From Leptospira sp. (lineage in GTDB: Bacteria > Spirochaetota > Leptospiria > Leptospirales > Leptospiraceae), in contig JAPZTS010000034.1 of assembly GCA_027533185.1 (NCBI GenBank), forward strand, positions 1 to 61,749: a stretch of DNA of 61,749 nucleotides, in the 5' to 3' direction. Both the position numbers and the translations under genes were made by a program. Positions 39,684-49,825 of the stretch are shown piece by piece (position 1 is the stretch's first letter; every line of letters starts with the position of its first letter). The notes beneath the pieces were generated by a model. That model was not told the origin of the DNA. It did not search any database and saw only the letters and a program-made list of their open reading frames with translations.

Positions 39684-41126
39684 ATGTCATACATTCCTTC
39701 ATCTAACGATTTACTCGCAATCTCACCAATGGTAATTCTGTGTGGATTGGCTTTAGTTTCACTAGTTATACAATTCCTTTTACCAAAAAAAGATGATTAT
39801 TTTTTACTTTGGGGGCTAGCCTTAATCGCCTTACTCGGAGCCCTATTTGCATTGTATTACTCTACAAGTTCACCAGGTTATGGTAAGTATTTTTCCTCTC
39901 AGATTTCTCTAAGCCCCTTGACTGTTTGGTTGAGTGCGATTTATCTCATATCAGGTCTTTTTACAATTCTTGTGGCTCCAAAATTTTTAGAAGAGAAAGG
40001 TATTCTCTTTCCTGAATTTTTTCCGCTCCTTCTATTTTGTATTTCAGGAATGATGTTTCTGACAACAGGATATGACCTAATTGTTATCTTTGTTGGATTA
40101 GAAATCCTTTCTCTTTCGCTTTATGTTCTCATCGGGATGACTAGAACATCAGTTCAGGCCTTGGAAAGTTCCATGAAATACTTTCTACTAGGTGCATTTA
40201 GTTCGGGTTTTATGTTGCTCGGTATTGCATTCTTATTTGGTGGTTCGGGAAGCACAAATTTAGATATTGCCCTTCGAGGTCTTTTCCAGAAAGGTTACGA
40301 GTCCAACTATACAAAACTCGGTTTTGGGCTATTTTTAATTGGTGTTTCCTTTAAGACGGCTCTTGTTCCCTTTCATTCTTGGACTCCCGATGTTTACGAA
40401 GGCAGTGAGACCAGTTTGACGGGTTTTATGGCGAGTGCTGGAAAGGTGAGCGCGATGGGACTTCTTATGGTATTATTTACTCATATACCAGCTGGAGTAC
40501 TTGGCGAAACTTGGAAGTATCTAATGGGTGGCCTTGCCCTTATATCGATGACCTGGGGAAACATCATTGCCTTAAAACAGGACAATCTAAAACGGATGTT
40601 AGCTTACTCTTCGATTTCACATGCGGGCTACGTGACAGCTGGAATCGCTTGTGGTGCAAACCTCGAGGCATTGTACTATCTTTTTATTTATGCAATTTTA
40701 AATCTTGCTGTGTTTGCTCTGATTAGTTATTTGGAAACTTCCAAAATACATATCACTGTTTCGGGGATCTCCAATCTCAGCCAAGAGTTTCCTTTGGCAT
40801 CTATCGCTCTTTCCATTTTATTTTTGTCTTTTGCAGGTTTTCCACCTTTTATCGGTTTTTGGACCAAACTATTTCTTTTGCAGAAGATTGCAGAGTCGGA
40901 TGATTTGTTCCAACGCATTCTTTTGTTCGGTGCGGTCGCCAATTCCTGTGTTGCCTTTTACTATTACATGAAAATCACGATTCAGTCCTATATGAAGACA
41001 GAGCCGACGGAACTTCTCAAAGGGGAAAAGATCCATTCCAATCCTGGGTTGTTTTTGTTAATCGGGCTACTTTGTCTTTTCTTTACCTTCGGATGGATTT
41101 TCTTTCAGCCTGGATCTCTCCTTTAG
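39684..41126 (+). CDS. nuoN: NADH-quinone oxidoreductase subunit N
   Basis: A 480-residue antiporter-like subunit, the last of the operon. Motifs: FVGLEILSLSLYVLIGM (channel Glu), VPFHSWTPDVYEGSETSLTGFMASAGKVSAM, and YSSISHAGYV. The ATG at 39684 has GGGGAA 5 nt before it; a longer reading to 39627 would overlap nuoM. No clear terminator follows. Confidence 0.95.
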   Translation: MSYIPSSNDLLAISPMVILCGLALVSLVIQFLLPKKDDYFLLWGLALIALLGALFALYYSTSSPGYGKYFSSQISLSPLTVWLSAIYLISGLFTILVAPKFLEEKGILFPEFFPLLLFCISGMMFLTTGYDLIVIFVGLEILSLSLYVLIGMTRTSVQALESSMKYFLLGAFSSGFMLLGIAFLFGGSGSTNLDIALRGLFQKGYESNYTKLGFGLFLIGVSFKTALVPFHSWTPDVYEGSETSLTGFMASAGKVSAMGLLMVLFTHIPAGVLGETWKYLMGGLALISMTWGNIIALKQDNLKRMLAYSSISHAGYVTAGIACGANLEALYYLFIYAILNLAVFALISYLETSKIHITVSGISNLSQEFPLASIALSILFLSFAGFPPFIGFWTKLFLLQKIAESDDLFQRILLFGAVANSCVAFYYYMKITIQSYMKTEPTELLKGEKIHSNPGLFLLIGLLCLFFTFGWIFFQPGSLL

Positions 41127-41231
41127 AAACTTTTTGTAAGTATCTGTTATAACGAAAATATCTCCAAAATAGCGATTATTTCTTGAATCGTGGTTTGGTA
41201 GGGAAACTTTAGTCTATATTGCGAGGTTTTT

Positions 41232-41765
41232 ATGGCAACGATTCTTCACAGAGGCAATTCGATTCAGGAAACAGGAAAGATCCGAGAGTTTCTATCTGCA
41301 AAAGGTTTATTGTACGAGTCCTATTCCGCTCCGGATTCTTTAAAAGACCTGCTTGCACAAAAGTCGTTGAATGACGGTGAAAAGGAACAAGTTCTATCTG
41401 GTTTGCAGTACCGGTTTGAAGAATTGCAAAGGGACCACGGATATTTGTCAAGGGACTTAATCGTTCTACACGATGAGGTTCCGGGTATATCTGATATGCT
41501 TGCGAAATTTGATAAATTGCATATCCATACAGATGAAGAGGTGCGTTACATTATTGATGGATCCGGCATTTTTGGTTTTATCATTGGTGGCGAAAGGTTT
41601 GAAGTACAGGTGAGTGCGGGAGATTTCATTTCTATACCAGCTAATACAAATCATTGGTTTACCTTGGATGAAAAAAAAAGGATCAAGGCTGTTAGATACT
41701 TCAAAGACAATACTGGATGGACTCCCGTTTATGTGGATGAATCCAAAGTACTTGTGAATGCTTAA
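41232..41765 (+). CDS. mtnD: acireductone dioxygenase (methionine salvage)
   Basis: A 177-residue cupin metalloenzyme of the methylthioadenosine salvage pathway that cleaves acireductone to the 2-keto acid precursor of methionine (or a carbon-monoxide-releasing off-pathway reaction, depending on the metal). The ligand set is H97-x-H99-x3-E103 and H141 in PANTNHW. GCGAGG sits 5 nt before the ATG. No other methionine-salvage gene is in the window, so it stands alone between the nuo operon and recJ. It converges with recJ after 18 nt. Confidence 0.9.
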   Translation: MATILHRGNSIQETGKIREFLSAKGLLYESYSAPDSLKDLLAQKSLNDGEKEQVLSGLQYRFEELQRDHGYLSRDLIVLHDEVPGISDMLAKFDKLHIHTDEEVRYIIDGSGIFGFIIGGERFEVQVSAGDFISIPANTNHWFTLDEKKRIKAVRYFKDNTGWTPVYVDESKVLVNA

Positions 41766-41783
41766 AATTATTTAATTTACAAA

Positions 41784-43766
41784 TTAGTTCGTAACTAAGT
41801 CCGCTTTACCAAACCACTCGACAATAAACTGAAGGGTGGTTCTTCCCATATAAAAATTTTCCTCTAAACTTCCCACTAAGTCAAAGGATCCGTTCTTTGA
41901 CATTTGTTCTTGGAACTCGAGACCTTTATTCCAAATCATAAACTTGAGAGAACCTGAACCTATACAATTAAATCGAATATGTTTGCCTCCACTCAGAGGT
42001 GTTAGATGAACTGGAGAAACAGACTTGAGAAACAACTTTACGGGAGGGTTTGTTTGACCAAATGGTTCTAGTTCAGACCATTCTTTTTTGAGTCGGTCGT
42101 TCAACTCGTCTGGCATTACTGTAAAATCTGTGTCGATTACATATTCTTCTTTGTTACTGTTGCCTTCTAACCAATATTTGGCTTTTTCTTCGAGTTCCTT
42201 TTCCAGGTCGGGAATTTTTGAAATTTCAATGGAGAACCCTCCTGCTTCGGGGTGTCCACCAAAATGTAAAAAATGATGTGAAAGTGAATGTAAAAGATCT
42301 AGGACATTTTCCTTTCCAAAACTTCGGATACTTCCCCGAGCATCACCATTATCAGGAGCTATGAAGATTGCCGGTTTTTTAAAATCATCTACCATTCTGG
42401 TCGCGACAATTCCACTTACACCTGGTTCCATATCTGGCTCATAACAAAAAACAACAGAACCTTCCTTTCTTACGGGTTTCCTTTCTAAATAGCGATACAC
42501 TCTGTCCAAGTTTCTTTTTGTCCGTTCTCTTCGTTCCTCATTCAATGACACAAGCGATTTTGTGAATACTTTCGCTTGGGTTTGAGATTCAGAAAGTAGG
42601 AGTGACACAGCTTCCTCTGTTTTCCCCATTCTGCCAGCGCAGTTGATTACAGGTCCGATTGACCAACCAAGATCCTTGGCAGAAATTTGGTTGGGATTTA
42701 ATTTCAATTCTTTCAAAAGCTCTAGAAGACCAATCCGTTTTGTGTTAGAGGAAAGGAATGAATTGTTTAGCGTATGTAATGCAAGTTTTACAACATGGCG
42801 ATTTTCACCGGTAAGTGGCATCATATCCGTAATGGTTCCAATGCCAGAAAGATCAATTTCTGATTCTAAAATTTCAAGAAAGCCTGGTATCTTTTTGCAT
42901 TGTTCATAATAGAGAAATCTTTCGTCATCTAAGAATGGTTTTGATTTTGGGTCTCGTATTGGAAAGGGGTTTACATTACGAAGTATATCTTTGTTCAAAT
43001 TGCTACGATGCAAAGAAGAATCTATATCAAGTGATCCTAATGTCTGTTCATTGAGCAATATACCATTTCGAAAGTATATAGATTTGCCATCGATATTTTT
43101 TTCATAGAGTTTATTGTATTCTTCACTCAAGTAGAATAAAATTGCAGATACTAATTTAAATGCAAGAACGGATGTACAGATTTTCTTTTCTGGGTAAACG
43201 GAATCCAATCGCCTCGGATTGATTAGATGGCACTTATTAGGGATTCGAGTCGGTACCTCGTGGTGGTCCAACACTATAACATCCATTCCGGAGGCAATGA
43301 GTTGTTCAATCTCATCAACTTGAGAAGAACCAAAATCTAAAGTGATTAGCAAGCCCGGATTCGATTTTTTTATCTTATCCATTGCCTCTTTACAAAGACC
43401 GTATGGATCGCTCTCCGAGGATACAAGAATATCAATCTTACTATTTTTAAAGAAAGGATATGTTTTAAGAAACATTCCCAATAGGCAAGTAGAGCTGACA
43501 CCATCGGCGTCTCTATCACCATATAAGAGAATTGTGTTATTGAGTTTCGTATGCTTTACGATACAATCCACTCCTGATTCTATATCGGGAAGAGAAAAAG
43601 GGGAGTGAAGAAATCCTAAGTCCGAAGTGATCAATTCGTGCGGACTCATTTCCGACAAACCTGGCCTGCGATCTACCAAATAACGAAGGATTGGCTTTTT
43701 AGAGGGAGTTTTTGTTCGAACTTCGGCCAGAGTAGGGCCGGATCGAACCTTTGTTACATGATGCAA
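41784..43766 (-). CDS. recJ: RecJ-like single-strand-specific exonuclease (DHH family)
   Basis: A 660-residue DHH phosphoesterase resembling RecJ, which degrades single-stranded DNA 5' to 3' in recombination and repair. Metal-site motifs: YGDRDADGVS (D84, D86, D88), VLDHHEVP, and the DHHA1 motif HFGGHPEAGGFS. The spacing and C-terminal OB-like part fit RecJ better than nanoRNase. Longer than E. coli RecJ (577). The apparent start is TTG at 43766, which overlaps the bactofilin stop by 13 nt; the next ATG is residue 40 and would still keep the catalytic Asp motif. Confidence 0.82.
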   Translation of the reverse strand: MHHVTKVRSGPTLAEVRTKTPSKKPILRYLVDRRPGLSEMSPHELITSDLGFLHSPFSLPDIESGVDCIVKHTKLNNTILLYGDRDADGVSSTCLLGMFLKTYPFFKNSKIDILVSSESDPYGLCKEAMDKIKKSNPGLLITLDFGSSQVDEIEQLIASGMDVIVLDHHEVPTRIPNKCHLINPRRLDSVYPEKKICTSVLAFKLVSAILFYLSEEYNKLYEKNIDGKSIYFRNGILLNEQTLGSLDIDSSLHRSNLNKDILRNVNPFPIRDPKSKPFLDDERFLYYEQCKKIPGFLEILESEIDLSGIGTITDMMPLTGENRHVVKLALHTLNNSFLSSNTKRIGLLELLKELKLNPNQISAKDLGWSIGPVINCAGRMGKTEEAVSLLLSESQTQAKVFTKSLVSLNEERRERTKRNLDRVYRYLERKPVRKEGSVVFCYEPDMEPGVSGIVATRMVDDFKKPAIFIAPDNGDARGSIRSFGKENVLDLLHSLSHHFLHFGGHPEAGGFSIEISKIPDLEKELEEKAKYWLEGNSNKEEYVIDTDFTVMPDELNDRLKKEWSELEPFGQTNPPVKLFLKSVSPVHLTPLSGGKHIRFNCIGSGSLKFMIWNKGLEFQEQMSKNGSFDLVGSLEENFYMGRTTLQFIVEWFGKADLVTN

Positions 43767-44074
43767 TTGCCGATAATTTTGGAACCGTACTCGACTTCCA
43801 AACCAGGTGTTTTGATATCACCAATTACCTTTCCTGGTTTTTTTAATTCGACCTTTTCTTTCGCTTCCACATTTCCCTTTAGATTCCCAAGAACCACAAG
43901 AGAACCTACTTCTACGTCTGCCTCCACATCACCTGTTTCATCAATGATGAGTTTTCCTTGAGAAGTGATGGTTCCTTTAAACTGGCCTTTGATTTTTAAG
44001 GTCTGGTTGAATGTAAGTGTACCGCGAAAGCTAATGTCGTCACTTATAATGGTATCAATGGATTCGTCTTTCAT
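43754..44074 (-). CDS. bactofilin
   Basis: A 106-residue bactofilin (DUF583), a polymer-forming beta-helical cytoskeletal protein. It has the repeated hexapeptide-like pattern of the family: FRGTLTFNQTLKIKGQFKGTI, with GNLKGNVEA and GKVIGDIKTP. Bactofilins set cell shape or place envelope enzymes; in Leptospira they relate to the helical cell form (family knowledge). Start at the ATG ending at 44074; the frame is open to 44197 but the added residues do not fit the family. No clear ribosome-binding site. Confidence 0.9.
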   Translation of the reverse strand: MKDESIDTIISDDISFRGTLTFNQTLKIKGQFKGTITSQGKLIIDETGDVEADVEVGSLVVLGNLKGNVEAKEKVELKKPGKVIGDIKTPGLEVEYGSKIIGNCIM

Positions 44075-44199
44075 CTGAAAATACGATCTTAGAATTCTCT
44101 GAATTTGGCAACACTTCTCGGGGTAGAACATAAGAATATTGCAAAAAAAAATCCAAATTCTAACTGTTTTATCTTGATGGAGAGCTTCGATTCTCAAAT

Positions 44200-44547
44200 T
44201 TGGAGGAAGTGGGTATTATATCTGCAATTTGCAAGATTTTCCGATTGGGATTTTTTTTGATTCTGATCGTATTTTTGAATCTCAACATAGTTGATGATCG
44301 ATTTGTCAGCCCACTGGAAGATCTGGATTACCAATACCAATCTTACGAATTGGAAGAAACCACAAGGGTTCTCTCCGTTTCCAAAAAATCCGAAGCCAAA
44401 TTAGTTTTTTTGCCACTCATTTCAAACCAGTTACCTTCAAAAACCGATAATCCGTCGGTTCTTGGATCGGAGAGTCCTGGTCTTTATATTCGTGCAATCC
44501 ATTTGAATTTTAATTTTATTTACCTACCACCACCTTCTTTGGCGTAA
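44200..44547 (+). CDS. small single-pass membrane protein upstream of czcA
   Basis: A 115-residue (maximum) protein with one N-terminal hydrophobic segment (FFLILIVFLNLNIV) and a periplasmic tail ending in LPPP. Not recognised. The start is uncertain: TTG at 44200 has no ribosome-binding site, while GGAGGA (44202-44207) is 1 nt before a GTG at 44209 and 7 nt before an ATT at 44215, the better-spaced position. It lies 64 nt before the czcA pump and probably belongs to that operon. Confidence 0.5.
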   Translation: MEEVGIISAICKIFRLGFFLILIVFLNLNIVDDRFVSPLEDLDYQYQSYELEETTRVLSVSKKSEAKLVFLPLISNQLPSKTDNPSVLGSESPGLYIRAIHLNFNFIYLPPPSLA

Positions 44548-44563
44548 AAATTGCATCTTCACT

Positions 44564-44583
44564 CTTTTCCAGGAATGGAAAAG
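44564..44583. promoter_or_regulatory. inverted repeat in the leader of czcA
   Basis: CTTTTCCA and TGGAAAAG form a perfect 8-bp inverted repeat around a 4-nt centre (GGAA), 28 bp before the czcA ATG. Without a T-run directly after it, it looks more like an operator than a terminator, but a weak attenuator is possible. Confidence 0.4.
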
Positions 44584-44611
44584 TATGTATTAGTTTTTAT
44601 AAAAGAGAGTT

Positions 44612-47600
44612 ATGTTAGAAAAGATCATTCAGTTTTCCATCGCCAAAAGAGCTATGGTATTAGTTGTCACTGCTGTACTAAGTTTAGTCGGTGTTTACAA
44701 CGCCTACCACCTATCCATTGACGCAATCCCAGACGTGACAAACGTTCAAGTTTCGGCGGTAACTTCCGTTCCTGGACTCTCTCCTTTAGAGGTAGAGCAA
44801 TTTATCACCTATCCCATTGAATTAGAATTCAACGGAATGCCTAAAGTTTCAGAAATTCGATCCATTTCTAGAACAGGAGTAAGTTCGGTTACAGTTATTT
44901 TTGAAGATGGAACAGATATCTATTTTGCGAGGCAACTCGTAAATGAAAGGCTGAAACAGGCAGAAAACTTCATACCCAAGTCCTATGGAAAGCCAGAACT
45001 GTCGCCGATATCAACGGGTCTTGGTGATATTTATGAATTTGCTCTGGTTTCTGAATCCCACACTCCGGAAGAGCTTAGAACCATGATGGAATGGGAAGTT
45101 GCAAGACAGCTTCGATCCGTAAAAGGTATTATTGATGTGAATGTGGTCGGTGGTGATGCAAAACAGTTCCAAATCAAAATTGACCCCAAAAGGCTTCTCG
45201 CTCTCAACCTCACACTCAGTCATATCACAGAAGCTCTGGAAGGCGCCAATGTGAACTTAGGTGGTGGTTATATCCAAAAAGGTGAAGAACAATTTGTCAT
45301 CCGAGGGGAAAGCCAGTTTAAGTCCATTGCCGATATTGCAAAACTTTCGGTGAGAACGTCTCGGGATGGTATTCCGATTACCTTAGGACAGATTGCCCGC
45401 GTCGAAACAGGTGCTGCTCTTCGCTTTGGTTTGAGTACGATGAATGGCAAGCGAGAAGTCGTTGGTGGGACGGCGATGATGTTACTCGGAAGCAATTCAC
45501 TTGAAGTGGTTAGTCGAGTAAAAGAAAAGATGAAGGAAATCGAAACTCGACTTCCGCCTGGAATGAAGTTAGTTGTCTATTACGACCGAGCTGAATTTAT
45601 TGGAAGGACTCTCTCGACCGTTTTTACAAACTTGGTAGAGGCGGGAATTATCGTCTTACTTTGCCTTATCTTAACTCTTGGAACCGTCAAGGGAGCCTTT
45701 GCTGTAGCCTTAGCGATCCCCGTTTCCATGCTCATCGCCACGATTCTGATGAATGCTTTTGGAATTGTAGGGAACCTGATGTCTCTCGGAGCACTTGACT
45801 TTGGTTTACTCGTCGATGGTTCTATTGTTATGTTGGAGTCGACCCTACATGGGTTTTTGATTCGTAAATCTTTTCTTCTCTCTAAAAAATCGGCACAGGA
45901 TATGGAAGATGGAATTGAGGATGTTATCTTAGAGTCTTGTATTAAAGTCGTTCGAGCTTCCGCTTTCAGTGTGGGCATCATATTATTAGTATACCTACCA
46001 CTTATGACATTGGAAGGAGTCGAAGGTCGAATGTTTCGACCGATGGCCATAACCGTAGCTTTCGCATTAGGTGCCGCCCTTCTCTATTCTATCACAACAT
46101 TCCCAGCGCTTATGACCTATATCTACAAAAAGCCAATTCTGCATGAATCGGCTTTTTGGGAAAAGTTCCAACATAAATACCAGGAGCTTCTTGTATATGG
46201 TATGCAATTCAAAAAACAATTTTCTTTGGCTGGGATTGGAATTGTTTTATTTTCATTAGTTTTAGGTTCCACTCTAGGTTCAGAGTTCTTACCAAGAATC
46301 GATGAGGGTGAGATTGCAATTGATATCAAACGACTTCCGTCTACAGCTATCAATCACTCCCGCGATTTGAATTTAGAAATGGAAAAGGTAATCCTCAAGT
46401 TCCCGGAAGTTGTAAGTGTTGTTTCTAGGCAAGGAAGAGGAGAATCAGCCGCCGAACCGATTGGATCGGAAGAGGGCGAGATGATGGTCAAACTCAAACC
46501 AAAAAAAGAATGGGTAACAACAAAGGATCGGGAAGCTCTAATGGGATTGATGAAGGAAGAAATTAGTAAAAATGTTCCTTCGTCTTACATAAGTTTGTCG
46601 CAACCTATCGAAAACCGAGTGAATGCACTTCTTTCGGGATCTAAAGCGGATATTGTAATCAAAATTTATGGTGATGATCTCAAAAGTCTAAAAACCATTG
46701 CAGACAATTATGCAAATAAGATAAAAAAAATACAAGGTGCAGCCGACCTCAGAGTACAAAAGTTACTCGGTCTTCCTCTTCTCGAAATCAAAATGAATCG
46801 AGGAAATATGGCAAGGTATGGGGTTCGCGCTGAGGAGATTCTAACTACAATTGAAACACTTCGAGTCGGCTTCAATGCCGGGAAAGTATACGAAGGATAT
46901 AAGAGATTTGATTTAATTGTTCGGTTAGATGCAGATGTTAGGGACTTAGAGGTCATAGAGAACGTTCCAGTCATGACGGAATTGGGAGGTACTGTTCCTT
47001 TGGGTCAGGTAACGGATATCGTTATGACAGAGGGCCCCGCTGCATTGTACCACGAAGGACTAAAAAGAAGGATCCTTGTTGAAGTAAACGTTCGTGGCCG
47101 GGATATGGTTGGGTTTGTTTCGGAAGTGCAAAAAGTAACGAACAGCATAGAAGAAAATCTACCGCAAGGTTATTCGGTGGATTGGGGTGGACAGTTTGAG
47201 AACTTTACTCGGGCAAAAAATCGACTGTCATTAGTAATTCCAATCGCGGGAGCCATTATTTTCATAATGCTTTTTATTGCGTTCGGGAATGTGTATTACG
47301 CTTTGGGTGTTTTTATGTTGGTGCCCCTTTCTCTATCAGGAGGCATTATAGCTCTCGTTATGCGGGGACTCCCTTTTTCCATACCCGCAGGGGTTGGGTT
47401 TATTGCAGCGGCAGGTATCTCGGTTTTGAACGGGGTGGTTTATGCATCTGCTCTAAAAGACAATATCAAGGAAAATCCGAATGCATCTTTGGCAGTTATT
47501 GATGCGGCGGTATATACCCTTAGGGCCGTAGCTACTACTGAGTTGGTTGCGATCATAGGATTTTTACCAATGGCAATTGCAACAAGTGCAGGAGCTGAGG

Positions 47601-47890
47601 TTCAAAAACCTTTGGCAACTGTGGTAATGGGTGGTGTACTTGTTGCGACAATCCTCTCTCGATTTCTTTTGCCAATTGCTTTTGAATTCCTAGTAAAACT
47701 AGCACAGAAGCAGGAAGCAAGACAACTAGAGCGTGATAAAAAAAGGAACGAATACTTTTTAGAGGACATGAAAAAATACCAATCTGCAACTCTTGGATAT
47801 ATTCCACCAAACAATTATGACTCTGAGATCGAATCAAAATTTGAACCAGTAGAAGAAAAATCTAAAAAGAAAAAGTCAAATAGGAAGTAG
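44612..47890 (+). CDS. czcA: heavy-metal RND efflux pump, CzcA type
   Basis: A 1092-residue inner-membrane pump of the heavy-metal efflux RND group. It has the N-terminal [16 protein letters not shown] stretch, two large periplasmic loops, and 12 predicted transmembrane helices. The helix-4 motif is [17 protein letters not shown], which fits the divalent-cation (Zn, Co, Ni) subgroup DFGxxxDG rather than copper-type CusA. The C-terminal tail is Lys/Glu-rich. It forms a tripartite pump with the outer-membrane channel at 48516 and the fusion protein at 49826. Exact metal not knowable from this alone. Confidence 0.93.
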   Translation: MLEKIIQFSIAKRAMVLVVTAVLSLVGVYNAYHLSIDAIPDVTNVQVSAVTSVPGLSPLEVEQFITYPIELEFNGMPKVSEIRSISRTGVSSVTVIFEDGTDIYFARQLVNERLKQAENFIPKSYGKPELSPISTGLGDIYEFALVSESHTPEELRTMMEWEVARQLRSVKGIIDVNVVGGDAKQFQIKIDPKRLLALNLTLSHITEALEGANVNLGGGYIQKGEEQFVIRGESQFKSIADIAKLSVRTSRDGIPITLGQIARVETGAALRFGLSTMNGKREVVGGTAMMLLGSNSLEVVSRVKEKMKEIETRLPPGMKLVVYYDRAEFIGRTLSTVFTNLVEAGIIVLLCLILTLGTVKGAFAVALAIPVSMLIATILMNAFGIVGNLMSLGALDFGLLVDGSIVMLESTLHGFLIRKSFLLSKKSAQDMEDGIEDVILESCIKVVRASAFSVGIILLVYLPLMTLEGVEGRMFRPMAITVAFALGAALLYSITTFPALMTYIYKKPILHESAFWEKFQHKYQELLVYGMQFKKQFSLAGIGIVLFSLVLGSTLGSEFLPRIDEGEIAIDIKRLPSTAINHSRDLNLEMEKVILKFPEVVSVVSRQGRGESAAEPIGSEEGEMMVKLKPKKEWVTTKDREALMGLMKEEISKNVPSSYISLSQPIENRVNALLSGSKADIVIKIYGDDLKSLKTIADNYANKIKKIQGAADLRVQKLLGLPLLEIKMNRGNMARYGVRAEEILTTIETLRVGFNAGKVYEGYKRFDLIVRLDADVRDLEVIENVPVMTELGGTVPLGQVTDIVMTEGPAALYHEGLKRRILVEVNVRGRDMVGFVSEVQKVTNSIEENLPQGYSVDWGGQFENFTRAKNRLSLVIPIAGAIIFIMLFIAFGNVYYALGVFMLVPLSLSGGIIALVMRGLPFSIPAGVGFIAAAGISVLNGVVYASALKDNIKENPNASLAVIDAAVYTLRAVATTELVAIIGFLPMAIATSAGAEVQKPLATVVMGGVLVATILSRFLLPIAFEFLVKLAQKQEARQLERDKKRNEYFLEDMKKYQSATLGYIPPNNYDSEIESKFEPVEEKSKKKKSNRK

Positions 47891-47895
47891 AAATT

Positions 47896-48519
47896 ATGAA
47901 ACCAAATTACTATGTAGCACACCCCTGGCATGGACTAGAACTGGGACCCAAGGCACCAGAAGAGTTAGATGTATTTATAGAACTAACACCCCAAGATCCA
48001 GTTAAATACGAGATAGATAAAGCCTCTGGATTTATTCGTGTGGACCGCCCACAAAAGTATAGTAATCGTTCACCTACACTTTACGGGTTTATTCCACGTA
48101 CCTATTCCGGCGATGCTTCCGCAAAACATTGTTCTACGGTTGTAGGAAAAGCTGATATCCAAGGTGATGGCGATCCCATTGATATATGTGTGTTGACCGC
48201 AAGTCCAATCACTCATGGAAACACAATTTTGACTGTGATTCCCATCGGCGGTCTAAGGATGATCGATAAGGGGGAGGCGGACGACAAGATCATCGCCGTA
48301 CTTAAAGGGGATGAAGTATTTGGACAGATGAAGGATATCACCGAAGTTCCAAAGGCTCTCGTTAACAAACTCCACCATTATTTTTTGACCTACAAGTTAG
48401 ATCCAAATTCCCCTTCCACTGGGACAGTTGAAATCACGGAAGTATACGGTAAAGACGAAGCAATTCGCGTGATTCAATTTGGAATCGAAGACTATATTAA
48501 AAAGTTTGTTACTGTATGA
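47896..48519 (+). CDS. ppa: inorganic pyrophosphatase, family I
   Basis: A 207-residue soluble enzyme that hydrolyses pyrophosphate to two phosphates with Mg2+. The signature is DIQGDGDPIDICVL, with its three essential Asp, preceded by YGFIPRTY. It is unusual that this housekeeping gene lies between the RND pump and the outer-membrane channel: it starts 5 nt after czcA and overlaps the channel gene by ATGA. Confidence 0.95.
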   Translation: MKPNYYVAHPWHGLELGPKAPEELDVFIELTPQDPVKYEIDKASGFIRVDRPQKYSNRSPTLYGFIPRTYSGDASAKHCSTVVGKADIQGDGDPIDICVLTASPITHGNTILTVIPIGGLRMIDKGEADDKIIAVLKGDEVFGQMKDITEVPKALVNKLHHYFLTYKLDPNSPSTGTVEITEVYGKDEAIRVIQFGIEDYIKKFVTV

Positions 48520-49823
48520 AAAAAGTTTTAATCTATTTGATGTTGACGATCTCAGTTTTTGCAAATGATAAGAACATCTATAATTTGCAATCTACCGAGG
48601 AACAAATGTTTCTTGGGGAAGAGACGGAATCTCATGATAAAAAAGAAAAATGGAATCTGGAAGAGTTAGAAGAATTTGCAGTATCTAGCAACCCACTCTA
48701 TTTACGTGAAAAACAGTCTATAGGAATTGCGAGAGGGGATATTATAACAGCCAGTCTTTACTACAATCCTATTTTTAACATGCAGCAACAATTTATGGGT
48801 GCAAGGAATAGTAGCCAAACTGGTTTACCAGAGACTTCCGTTATCTACAACCAACCTATTGATTTAAGTGGAACGATTGCACAAAGAGGGAAGGTCGCTA
48901 AACAAGAGTTTTTGGCATCCATTGCGAGCTTTAAAGATTTTGATCGTCTGTTTCGATTGAGACTTAGGCAAAATTTTTGGACCTATTTATACGTAACAGA
49001 ACAAATCAGCTACCAGAAAGAGTTTTTGGAAAACTACCAAGACCTGCTCGATCTAACAAAGCTTCGGGCTGAGAAGGGAGATATATCCTTTTTAGAGTAT
49101 GACCGACTTGAGTTAGAAAGAATCCAAATTGATCGAGAGTATAGGAACGCGCGTATACTCAGGGCACAAGTTGTCAAAAACCTACGCATTTTGATTGGAA
49201 ATACGGATATAACCACTCCGCTGACTATCAAAGGACGGCTTAAATTTTTGTCCTCAAAAGAGTTTGGAATAGATTTGAATGGTTATGACGTAGAGAATCG
49301 TCCCGATTTAGTCGCTCTAAAAATCAGACAGCAAAAAGAACGGATGAATGTTGAATTGAAAAAGCGAGAGGCGATTCCGCCTCTGACTCTTGGGGTAGAG
49401 TTTCTGAATAAGGGAAACGAGAACGTAACGGGTGTATATGCGTCGTCTCCTTTGCCATTATTTGATCGAAAACAAGGTGAAATTTTAAAGGGCGAAGAAA
49501 CCTTCAAACGACTCAGTTTTGATGTCGATGCAAAAAGGAATGAGATTCTTTCTGAGATATCTGCTGCCGCAAAGGAATTGCAAGCCAGGGAATCTCAGCT
49601 ATTGGAATACCAAAAGATTGGTTTAATAGAGAAGAACAAAGAAGTTCAGGAAAAATCAAGATTAGCCTATATACGTGGTGCTTCAAACCTAGTTACATTT
49701 TTAGAAGCTGAAAAAAACTATCTAAACGTATTGCGCAGCTACTACGAAATTATCTATCTCTATTACAACGCACTTGAAAGTTATAGGGCTGCCATTGGAA
49801 AGATGGACCCTCAGGAATATTAA
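48516..49823 (+). CDS. czcC: TolC-family outer-membrane efflux channel, CzcC type
   Basis: A 435-residue protein with a signal peptide (KKVLIYLMLTISVFA) and the long coiled-coil repeats of the outer membrane efflux family, with the repeat starts LEELEEFAVSSNPLYL and LDLTKLRAEKGDISFLEYDRLELERIQ. It forms the outer-membrane part of the metal pump with 44612 and 49826. Overlaps the pyrophosphatase by 4 nt. Confidence 0.88.
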   Translation: MKKVLIYLMLTISVFANDKNIYNLQSTEEQMFLGEETESHDKKEKWNLEELEEFAVSSNPLYLREKQSIGIARGDIITASLYYNPIFNMQQQFMGARNSSQTGLPETSVIYNQPIDLSGTIAQRGKVAKQEFLASIASFKDFDRLFRLRLRQNFWTYLYVTEQISYQKEFLENYQDLLDLTKLRAEKGDISFLEYDRLELERIQIDREYRNARILRAQVVKNLRILIGNTDITTPLTIKGRLKFLSSKEFGIDLNGYDVENRPDLVALKIRQQKERMNVELKKREAIPPLTLGVEFLNKGNENVTGVYASSPLPLFDRKQGEILKGEETFKRLSFDVDAKRNEILSEISAAAKELQARESQLLEYQKIGLIEKNKEVQEKSRLAYIRGASNLVTFLEAEKNYLNVLRSYYEIIYLYYNALESYRAAIGKMDPQEY

Positions 49824-49825
49824 AT

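Noticed and set aside
44011..44197. Longer bactofilin start
   Set aside because: The extra 41 residues do not fit the family and the ATG ending at 44074 gives a normal bactofilin N-terminus.
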